A DNA stretch of 28,047 bases from CAILHX01 sp036561085 (GTDB lineage: Bacteria > Pseudomonadota > Gammaproteobacteria > Burkholderiales > Methylophilaceae): assembly GCA_036561085.1 (NCBI GenBank), contig DATBPY010000141.1, positions 1-28,047 of the forward strand, read 5' to 3'. A program made the translations under genes and the position numbers. A model generated the notes under the pieces. It was not told where the DNA came from. It made no database searches and worked only from the letters and a program-made list of their open reading frames with translations. This document shows, piece after piece, positions 7,559-13,643 of the stretch. Positions within the stretch are counted from its first letter, which is position 1; each line of letters opens with the position of its first letter.

Positions 7559-8788
7559 TCAGAACTCGAAACGACCGTTAAGCATGACGGTGTTGTCGGT
7601 GAAACTGACATTGGCATCGCTGGAATCGCGTTCGTCGTGTTCTGCCGACAAAGTGAATTTGAGATGCAATGTGGGCGAGTAAGTGACGCCGACGAGCGCG
7701 CTGGTTATCGTGTCGTTGATCGGCGGCACGGATGCTGCCTGATTGCTAGCCCCGGCCTGCGCCCGCTCTTCATAAGCCAGCCTGCCCAGGACACTGATCT
7801 TGGAGGTGGCCGCCCATACCGGCGACAGGCTCACTCCTTTTGAATCGACAAAACTCGCGATTTCATCCACGGCGTATATGTCGCGCCAGAGCGACAAGGT
7901 GAGGGTGGTCTTGCCCGTGACGAACCAATCCACGGTCAGTCGGCCATTGGGCTCTGTAAAATTCTGCGAAGGCTGCTGCTCGAATGATTTGGAGATCATG
8001 CCTACCTTGAAGTTGATATGGGTCTTGCCGCTATAGAGCCAGTTGGCGACGATACTGGCCTCGTCATCCTCATAGGTCTTGTTGCGCAGGTCGCCCGGCC
8101 CCAGTGTGAAGCCGGTGAATTCGCCGTCGGTCCGCGTCAGGCGCACGCCAACGCTGCTGCCTGTGGAGGGCAGGTAATCGAATCCGATCTGCTTGGCGAC
8201 TTCGTTCCTGTCATTCACGCGTTGCGAGCTATCGCTGTTGCCCACGTCGTAGTTGGAAAGAGAGGCGTTCAGCGACCACGAAGGGTGCAGTTTCCAAGCG
8301 ATATCGGCGAATTCCCGCTTCTGGTCGAGCATGTTCCTTACCAGCGCACCGTTCACGATAGGGCGGAAATCGGTAAAAGAGCTCAGGCTGCGGACGTAGC
8401 TGCCGCCCAGGTTGCCTTCAAGGTGGGGGCCTACATGCCAGTTCCATGTGCCGGTCGCATGACCGCCGACATTGTCCAATACGCTGAAATGATCGAAATC
8501 GTTGTGGTTGAGCTCGAACTTGAAATTAAGGTGTTGCAGACTGATCTGCTTGTCGACGATCAGGCCCACCGCTTCAGAAGTGATGGTATCCGACAGGTCG
8601 TCGTCTCCTAATAGCGCTCTCGCCTGGGCAGAACTATTGAGCCTGAGCAGGTTGTCGTCGTAACTCTCGGTAACTGAGGCATAGGGGGTCAATACGTCAC
8701 CTTCCAAGGCCATCGCCCTGCCGGGACCGAACAAAAGCAACAATGAAAGTCCAACAGAGAATCGCCTATTCAATATATAAAGACTCAT
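7559..8788 (-). CDS. epsL: EpsL-type exopolysaccharide outer-membrane beta-barrel protein
   Basis: From ATG 8788 the protein has 409 residues with a signal peptide (RRFSVGLSLLLLFGPGRAMA). The rest alternates polar and hydrophobic residues in beta-strand style, contains the opening LTPYASVTESYDDNLLRLNS and ends in VMLNGRFEF with a C-terminal Phe, as expected for an outer-membrane barrel. This matches the putative beta-barrel EpsL family of PEP-CTERM-type loci, which probably helps secrete polymer across the outer membrane. The frame is open upstream to 8893, but that would overlap the preceding acyltransferase, lacks a signal peptide at its start and contains the predicted sigma-54 promoter, so I reject the longer form. 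AGGA lies nine bases before ATG 8788. Confidence 0.85.
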   Translation of the reverse strand: MSLYILNRRFSVGLSLLLLFGPGRAMALEGDVLTPYASVTESYDDNLLRLNSSAQARALLGDDDLSDTITSEAVGLIVDKQISLQHLNFKFELNHNDFDHFSVLDNVGGHATGTWNWHVGPHLEGNLGGSYVRSLSSFTDFRPIVNGALVRNMLDQKREFADIAWKLHPSWSLNASLSNYDVGNSDSSQRVNDRNEVAKQIGFDYLPSTGSSVGVRLTRTDGEFTGFTLGPGDLRNKTYEDDEASIVANWLYSGKTHINFKVGMISKSFEQQPSQNFTEPNGRLTVDWFVTGKTTLTLSLWRDIYAVDEIASFVDSKGVSLSPVWAATSKISVLGRLAYEERAQAGASNQAASVPPINDTITSALVGVTYSPTLHLKFTLSAEHDERDSSDANVSFTDNTVMLNGRFEF

Positions 8789-8834
8789 AGAAATCGTTCC
8801 TGGACAGCGGAGGCTGCCAGTCCATAATTGAGAA

Positions 8835-8850
8835 CGCAAAAAATGTACCA
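8835..8850 (-). promoter_or_regulatory. Putative sigma-54 promoter upstream of epsL
   Basis: The minus-strand sequence TGGTACATTTTTTGCG matches TGGCAY-N5-TTGCW except for T at the fourth position and the last base, with correct GG-to-GC spacing. The predicted start near 8824 leaves about 35 bases to the epsL ATG at 8788. The remaining gap between epsL and the acyltransferase gene shows nothing else. Confidence 0.6.
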
Positions 8851-8889
8851 GAAGGGAAAAAAGACGGCAAGCGATGTAAGGGCTTGTTT

Positions 8890-9921
8890 TCAAGCAGGCT
8901 TAGGTGTTTTGTGCGCACCCACCCAGCGTTCGTTGAGATATCGCCGCGCGGGAACTTCGATCAGTTGGTAACTGGCGATCGCACATATGATCGCGATCGC
9001 CAGCAAGGCTGGTCCTGGCAATACCCCGATCAATTTATAAAAAGGTTGTTGCCAGAGATACAGCGAAAAAGAGATCAGCCCGGTCCACACGATGATGGAG
9101 TTGGAAAGGATGCGCATGGCCCACGCAGGCAGCGTGCTTAAAGTGTTTATTGAAACAGCGAGGCAAACGGTGCCCAAGCTGTATTTGACAGGGTCCGGAA
9201 CCCGATAGATATTCAGCGCCGCCGCGAGCACAAAGAAAAGTATGGGTATCCACCCCGGCGCTTTAACAGCGCGTTGCTGAAACAGCAGGTAGATAACGAC
9301 AGAGATAATGATGGATGCGCCGCGCGTGTCGCTGCGCCAATAGACATCGTAGTAATCCAACCCGAGATAGAGGGTTTGAAAAGCGCCGTTCAGCATAAAG
9401 ATCAATGCCACGGCAGACAGGCACTTGGCTGCATCCAGCTTGTATTTCCTTGATAGATAAGCCATCAGTCCGAGGACGATATAAACATGCTCTTCGATAC
9501 ATAACGACCAGACATGGTCTACGACCTGGCTTTCGCCAAAATACGAATGCAGATAGTTATAAGTAAAAGTCAGGCATGCAACGGCCGCCTGAGACGAAAG
9601 ATGCAAAGCACCCGAGGCATTGCCGAATACCGCCCACATCGTGCAGATGAACAGGATGAAGACGGGATAGACCCTGGATATGCGGCGTTTGAAGAAGGTG
9701 GGCAGTGCCGCCTTTTTCACGAACAATATCTCTGCCATCAACCTGCCGCTAAGTACAAAGAACATTTCCACGCCCAGGCGGCCGGTATTGATGACGGGCA
9801 GTGACAGGTAATGCCCCATCAATACAGCGATGATGGATAGCCCGCGCCAGCCATCCAGATATCTATAGTGCTTTGTCGGCTGGCTGGTGGGTGAATCGAT
9901 TGTAAGTGGCGGAATTGGCAT
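8890..9921 (-). CDS. Membrane acyltransferase family 3 (O-antigen/exopolysaccharide O-acetylase-like)
   Basis: The protein has 343 residues with about ten predicted membrane helices. Near the start YRYLDGWRGLSIIAVLMGH holds the family Arg (R26) and catalytic-type His (H37). LGVEMFFVLSGRLMAEILF and FFKRRISRVYPVFILF follow, both standard motifs of the OafA/NodX/ExoZ-like acyltransferase 3 family. These integral inner-membrane enzymes add acetyl or other acyl groups to surface or exported sugars. It is the most upstream gene of the minus-strand exopolysaccharide run and has its own putative sigma-54 promoter. It probably decorates the polymer, as an inference from context. No strong ribosome binding site precedes ATG 9921. 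The length is normal for members lacking the extra SGNH domain. Confidence 0.88.
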   Translation of the reverse strand: MPIPPLTIDSPTSQPTKHYRYLDGWRGLSIIAVLMGHYLSLPVINTGRLGVEMFFVLSGRLMAEILFVKKAALPTFFKRRISRVYPVFILFICTMWAVFGNASGALHLSSQAAVACLTFTYNYLHSYFGESQVVDHVWSLCIEEHVYIVLGLMAYLSRKYKLDAAKCLSAVALIFMLNGAFQTLYLGLDYYDVYWRSDTRGASIIISVVIYLLFQQRAVKAPGWIPILFFVLAAALNIYRVPDPVKYSLGTVCLAVSINTLSTLPAWAMRILSNSIIVWTGLISFSLYLWQQPFYKLIGVLPGPALLAIAIICAIASYQLIEVPARRYLNERWVGAHKTPKPA

Positions 9922-9968
9922 AGGGCAGGTAGTTAGGGTTGGAATGCATACTCATTGCCGGTTCTGTA

Positions 9969-9984
9969 AGCAAACAACATTCCA
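9969..9984 (-). promoter_or_regulatory. Putative sigma-54 promoter upstream of the acyltransferase
   Basis: The minus-strand sequence TGGAATGTTGTTTGCT keeps the essential GG and GC of the -24/-12 elements ten bases apart and the TTGCT block; it differs from TGGCAY at the fourth base. The predicted start near 9957 gives about a 35-base leader to ATG 9921, almost the same distance as for epsL. Confidence 0.55.
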
Positions 9985-9995
9985 ACACCCACACC

Positions 9996-10025
9996 CTGCC
10001 ATTAAGCCTCCTGTAGCGGTATAAT
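9996..10025 (+). promoter_or_regulatory. Sigma-70 promoter of tRNA-Leu
   Basis: A perfect -10 TATAAT at 10020-10025 is preceded by CTGCCA at 9996-10001 (18-base spacer). The following GCCGACCCC is a GC-rich discriminator, as in stringently controlled stable-RNA promoters. The predicted start is about 15 bases before the mature tRNA. Confidence 0.7.
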
Positions 10026-10046
10026 GCCGACCCCACCACCCTACCT

Positions 10047-10135
10047 GCCCGGATGGTGAAATAGGTAGACACAAGGGATTTAAAATCCCTCGCTGCTAAC
10101 GCGGCGTGCCGGTTCGATTCCGGCTCCGGGCACCA
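10047..10135 (+). tRNA. tRNA-Leu (anticodon UAA)
   Basis: The acceptor arms GCCCGGA and TCCGGGC pair fully, with discriminator A and an encoded CCA end. The anticodon stem AGGGA/TCCCT closes the loop TTTAAAA, giving anticodon TAA. A long variable arm (CGCTGCTAACGCGGCG region) and the T arm CCGGTTCGATTCCGG identify a class II leucine tRNA of 89 bases. It decodes UUA, and UUG by wobble. The protease gene on the other strand ends only 30 bases beyond it. Confidence 0.97.
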
Positions 10136-10165
10136 ATCCAGCGGCATTACAGATAGATCTTTTGG

Positions 10166-12118
10166 TTAGTGTTCAGGAGGGCTTGAGACTATCACTAGAT
10201 AAACGCTATCTTTGGATTGATTGATGGCATCTTCTATTCGATTGATCTTTTTGGATGGCGTATCGAGCACAATGCCCGCTGATTCAATCAGGGGCTGCAA
10301 GTAGGACTGCTTCACCGCAAAGTTAACATTTTGCGGTAATTCACCCCTTTCCTTAAGCATGTTCGCATCGTTTAATTTGCTGGATACCACGCCTATCACT
10401 TCGCCATTCTGATTTAAGAGAGGGCTTCCGCTATTGCCGCTCTGGATCGCTGCCGATATCTGATAGAACCTTGGGTCATTTCTGATGCCGCCCAGTCCTG
10501 ATATTTCACCAGAAGTCGCTTGAACTTTTGCACCCAGCACATCCGGCAACGGGAATCCAAGAACCGCGATTTTGGAGCCCAGCCTTGCTTGCTTGGATGC
10601 CAATTTTAACGGGGGCGTAGTTAAAGGTGCCCCTTGGATTTGTAAGATGGCGATATCATTCGCAGGATCTCGCATGATGACATCCGCTTTCCTAATATCA
10701 TTCGCATTAATCATCAGCACGATGGAATCCGCATGACTAACTACATGGTTGGCTGTTACGAGTTGTGTTCTGGATATCTGCCATGCCGTACCTGTCGAAA
10801 TACTTTCCTCTTCCTTATCGCCCGTGTTGGAGTTGTTTTTACTTGTGTCATAGTTGCTTGCGGCTTGGCAGACGTAATCTTCTATCTTTTTGTTACTATC
10901 GTTGTGAATTTGATGCGGGTTTTTTTCTTCTATTGACGCGGGGATGATATCTACAAAATTACCCTGGGTATCAAAGAGTTCAGTATCTTCATTCGAGTAT
11001 AACTTGGCTGAACAGTCGAAATAGGTCAATTCCGCGCCAAAAATATAAGGCTTGCCGTGAGGAGAGGTTTGAGGGGTTTGGAAAGTAAGGCCACCTACAA
11101 AAACGACGTTATTATTTTTATTTTCCAGGCTGCCTTTTTTGACAAAATAGCTGCCTTTACCTGCTTCTCCAATAAACACCCAATCATCCGTATGTATACC
11201 GTTCGGAGCGTACCTGCTTTTCGGCTTGGCTAAATCTGCGAGATTGTTATTTGCCGGATCAGGTAGGTTAAAAGTAGGGGTACCACCTATCTTATTCGAA
11301 CAGACTTTTTCCTCGGCAAAAGAAATGATGGAGCCCTTTTCTATGGGGTAGACTTTTGGGTCTTTGGGATCTTGAGAATAAGTATCGACAAGGTGATTGT
11401 TATTATCATAATAGTCGTACAAGGTCATTGCATATGTTGAATTCTTGCAGTCGATAAAAGTGAGATTGGTGGAAGTGGTGAATGTGCCACCGTTTTGTAA
11501 TGGCTGGGGAACCGCAAAATCAAATTTGCCCACAAAGGACACGATCCCTTCTTCATGCATGCTGATTGAACTTGGGCTGATAAAAACTTTACTATTACCA
11601 TCCTGTCCGGAAGTAACGTACTGCCACTCGACACTGTTCAATCCATTGGGAAGCATCTTCGATTGGATCGTCGAACGCGCTGCGTCATCCTTGGTCGATT
11701 GCTCGCTGCAAAGCTGGTATGTTATCTGCGATATCTCGGAGCCTCTGCGAATGGGGATTTCCTTGGCATCTTCCAAGCTTACTTGAGGGGAAATGACCTC
11801 CCTGTTGCCGTTAAGGTATAACTGCTCGGCGTATAAGGTTTTACCTACCTTCCTTGAGCAGGAAACAGCGAATTTTTCAAAGCGATAATCTAAATCAGGG
11901 TAGGTTGGTTTGTAGCCGATCTGAGATGAATATTTAATGTTGAAAAGCAGCCACTCTTTTTCTTCATGAATGGAGTCATAATCAGCCTCCAGAGTGACGT
12001 GGTCTTTGTAGCGCGTGGTCATATAAGACCAGCTTTCAGCTGCTGCATTAGCTGAAAACAAAAGCGACAAAGTTGCAGCCGCAAGGGCTATACCAGAGGC
12101 CACCTTTCTGAAGTGCAT
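10166..12118 (-). CDS. Secreted trypsin-like serine protease with three Cys-paired N-terminal repeats
   Basis: The protein has 650 residues. The signal peptide is MHFRKVASGIALAAATLSLL, with cleavage near the AAA-E at about residue 27. Three related repeats follow, at about 29-137, 164-273 and 312-417. Each opens with W and ends in a conserved Cys pair 48-50 residues apart (C87/C137, C224/C273, C369/C417). They resemble surface-adhesin E-like domains. The C-terminal part (about 438-615) is a DegP/trypsin-like peptidase with triad H458 (TANHVVS), D488 (DPANDIAIL) and S563 (IQSGNSGSPLL). No PDZ domain follows. It probably acts in the periplasm or outside the cell; its substrate is unknown. The gene is visibly AT-richer than its neighbours and abuts a tRNA gene, which suggests transfer. 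A run of seven G's upstream may serve as the ribosome binding site. Confidence 0.85.
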   Translation of the reverse strand: MHFRKVASGIALAAATLSLLFSANAAAESWSYMTTRYKDHVTLEADYDSIHEEKEWLLFNIKYSSQIGYKPTYPDLDYRFEKFAVSCSRKVGKTLYAEQLYLNGNREVISPQVSLEDAKEIPIRRGSEISQITYQLCSEQSTKDDAARSTIQSKMLPNGLNSVEWQYVTSGQDGNSKVFISPSSISMHEEGIVSFVGKFDFAVPQPLQNGGTFTTSTNLTFIDCKNSTYAMTLYDYYDNNNHLVDTYSQDPKDPKVYPIEKGSIISFAEEKVCSNKIGGTPTFNLPDPANNNLADLAKPKSRYAPNGIHTDDWVFIGEAGKGSYFVKKGSLENKNNNVVFVGGLTFQTPQTSPHGKPYIFGAELTYFDCSAKLYSNEDTELFDTQGNFVDIIPASIEEKNPHQIHNDSNKKIEDYVCQAASNYDTSKNNSNTGDKEEESISTGTAWQISRTQLVTANHVVSHADSIVLMINANDIRKADVIMRDPANDIAILQIQGAPLTTPPLKLASKQARLGSKIAVLGFPLPDVLGAKVQATSGEISGLGGIRNDPRFYQISAAIQSGNSGSPLLNQNGEVIGVVSSKLNDANMLKERGELPQNVNFAVKQSYLQPLIESAGIVLDTPSKKINRIEDAINQSKDSVYLVIVSSPPEH

Positions 12119-12140
12119 ATTCCCCCCCCAACGCTACACG

Positions 12141-12169
12141 ATTACGGTATGTTCGTGAATCCCTGTCAA
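12141..12169 (-). promoter_or_regulatory. Putative sigma-70 promoter of the protease gene
   Basis: On the minus strand a perfect TTGACA (12169-12164) is followed after 17 bases by CGTAAT (12146-12141), which keeps TAAT of the -10. The predicted start is about 15 bases before ATG 12118. The rest of 12119-12289 is AT-rich and holds no gene or clear terminator. Confidence 0.5.
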
Positions 12170-12289
12170 TGCTATTGGATGGTCAGCTTTGCGAGCCTGA
12201 TCGCCAAATTCTTAATTTTTTAGGTAATTCTGCTACTGCAGTTAAGTCGGCTAGATGATAGAGTAAAAACTTTAATACATAAAGCAGGA

Positions 12290-12730
12290 TCATGTTTTTT
12301 TCGGCGGCGTGAACACTCTCGTTGCCAGCGCCACTTCTCTTAAAAAGCACAATAAACCGAAGATCAGGGCAACCATGGCCGCGATGAACATCATCGCCAC
12401 GCTGCGCGCATGCTCCATCATGATCTCGGTGCCGACGAACAGCGAGACGATCACCAGGCAGACGAACAAAGCTGAAATAGTACACAAGGTGATCGACCGG
12501 TGTATCCATACATTGCGCCGGTATAACGAAATCTGTTCAGTGTGGTATTCCTGCTGTTCCTTCTGTGATTTATGCGGTTCCGCATTGAGCACGCGCATGC
12601 GGTCTACCACGCGTGCCAAGCGTCCGGCCAGTACGCTGAGGATGGCGCCTATGCCGGTCAGCAGGAATACCGGCGCTACCGCATCGTGAATAGCGGAGGC
12701 GACAGCCATCATGTCGGGTGAAGGTTGCAT
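12290..12730 (-). CDS. DUF2721 family membrane protein
   Basis: The protein has 146 residues with three predicted helices. The first (VAPVFLLTGIGAILSVLAG, about 18-36) is followed by RLARVVDRMRVL, the typical DUF2721 signature. Helices two and three (ITLCTISALFVCLVIVSLFV and SVAMMFIAAMVALIFGLLCF) come near the C-terminus, which ends in a short basic tail. The family is small, widespread in proteobacteria and cyanobacteria, and has no assigned function. It is transcribed away from the DUF4197 gene, and an inverted repeat lies in the shared upstream region. There is no operon partner on its strand. The family call rests on recognition of the motif and topology. Confidence 0.82.
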   Translation of the reverse strand: MQPSPDMMAVASAIHDAVAPVFLLTGIGAILSVLAGRLARVVDRMRVLNAEPHKSQKEQQEYHTEQISLYRRNVWIHRSITLCTISALFVCLVIVSLFVGTEIMMEHARSVAMMFIAAMVALIFGLLCFLREVALATRVFTPPKKT

Positions 12731-12745
12731 CTATTCGATCCTGTG

Positions 12746-12765
12746 ATAGTGAGAGCTGTCACTAT
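12746..12765. repeat. Inverted repeat in a divergent intergenic region (possible operator)
   Basis: ATAGTGA and TCACTAT are perfect 7-base arms around the 6-base centre GAGCTG. The repeat lies 15 bases upstream of the DUF2721 start and 55 bases upstream of the DUF4197 start, where a regulator could control both. It has no T tract, so it does not look like a terminator. Confidence 0.5.
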
Positions 12766-12820
12766 TATGCGGTAATATGAGTCTGATTTCATCCAACCCG
12801 TGTGACTACTGGAGTTTGCC

Positions 12821-13504
12821 ATGTTGCGTCCTGCCCTGCTTTTGTTGTGTCTTGTGTTCACCACTTCGAGTTACGCGCTGGATCTGAGCAGTGTCTCCAA
12901 CAAAGATGCTACCGGCGGCTTGAAGGATGCGCTGGTGCAAGCGGTGGGTAGTGCGGTAGGCAAGCTGGGCGTACCCGACGGCTTCCTGGGTAATCCGCAG
13001 GTCAAGATCCCGTTGCCGGACTCACTGAAAAAAGTGGAAAAAGGCATGAAGATGTTCGGCATGGGCAAGCAGACCGATGAACTGGTGACGCGCATGAATC
13101 GTGCTGCGGAAGCGGCGGTACCGGAAGCCAAAGACCTGTTGGTGGATTCAGTGAAGAAGATGAGCGTGGACGATGCCAAGGCGATATTGACCGGCGGCGA
13201 CGATTCGGCCACCCAGTATTTCAAGAAGACGACCTCGGCGGCGTTGACGGCAAAGCTACTGCCTATCGTGCAGGACGCGACCGCCAAAGTTCAGCTTGCG
13301 CAGCAATATAATAAGTATGCCGAGATGGGTTCCAAGTTCGGGGTGGTGGATAAGAGCCAGGCCAACCTTGAGCAATATGTGACGCAAAAAACGCTGGACG
13401 GCTTGTTTACCATGATGGCACAGGAAGAAAAAGCCATACGCCAGAACCCGCTGGCTGCCAGTACCAATCTGATCAAGAAGGTATTCGGCGCACTCGGCAA
13501 TTGA
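12821..13504 (+). CDS. DUF4197 family exported protein
   Basis: The protein has 227 residues. The signal peptide is MLRPALLLLCLVFTTSSYA, with the mature protein starting LDLSSVSNKDATGGLKDAL. The remainder is mainly helical, with LGNPQVKIPLPDSLKKVEKG, the Asn/Ala-rich NRAAEAAVPEAKDLLVDSVK, ILTGGDDSATQYFKKTT and LDGLFTMMAQEEKAIRQNP, all recognisable DUF4197 segments. The family is periplasmic or envelope-located, found in proteobacteria and Bacteroidetes, and has no known function. GGAG six or seven bases upstream supports ATG 12821. The conserved ILTGGDDSAT stretch is the most likely functional site, but no catalytic residues are established. It stands alone between the divergent DUF2721 gene and htpG. 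Confidence 0.87.
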   Translation: MLRPALLLLCLVFTTSSYALDLSSVSNKDATGGLKDALVQAVGSAVGKLGVPDGFLGNPQVKIPLPDSLKKVEKGMKMFGMGKQTDELVTRMNRAAEAAVPEAKDLLVDSVKKMSVDDAKAILTGGDDSATQYFKKTTSAALTAKLLPIVQDATAKVQLAQQYNKYAEMGSKFGVVDKSQANLEQYVTQKTLDGLFTMMAQEEKAIRQNPLAASTNLIKKVFGALGN

Positions 13505-13540
13505 CCCAACGGAATTTAGCTATCTCTGTTAAATAACCCT

Positions 13541-13566
13541 CTTGAAGTTACGGTGATAGCCCATAT
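13541..13566 (+). promoter_or_regulatory. Sigma-32 (RpoH) heat-shock promoter of htpG
   Basis: CTTGAA at 13541-13546, preceded by CCCT, is followed after 13 bases by CCCATAT at 13560-13566. This fits the RpoH consensus CTTGAA-N13-15-CCCCATNT closely. It lies about 78 bases before the htpG start. The remaining 13505-13643 stretch shows no gene. Confidence 0.85.
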
Positions 13567-13643
13567 CTATTGGATTATCGCATTTGTTTAATCCGTATTT
13601 AATCTAAACCGTCTCACTCCAAAGTTTATCGAAAGCTCATTCC

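Noticed and set aside
8789..8893. Extension of epsL to an ATG at 8893
   Set aside because: It overlaps the acyltransferase, contains the putative sigma-54 promoter, and puts a charged stretch before a clear signal peptide that starts at 8788.
9863..10147. A 94-codon minus-strand open frame across tRNA-Leu
   Set aside because: It is the antisense of the tRNA plus the acyltransferase leader; its start residues come from the reversed acceptor and T arms, a common annotation error.
12183..12509. A 108-codon minus-strand frame overlapping the DUF2721 gene
   Set aside because: Out of frame with the DUF2721 gene and ends in the AT-rich gap; no family or ribosome binding site.
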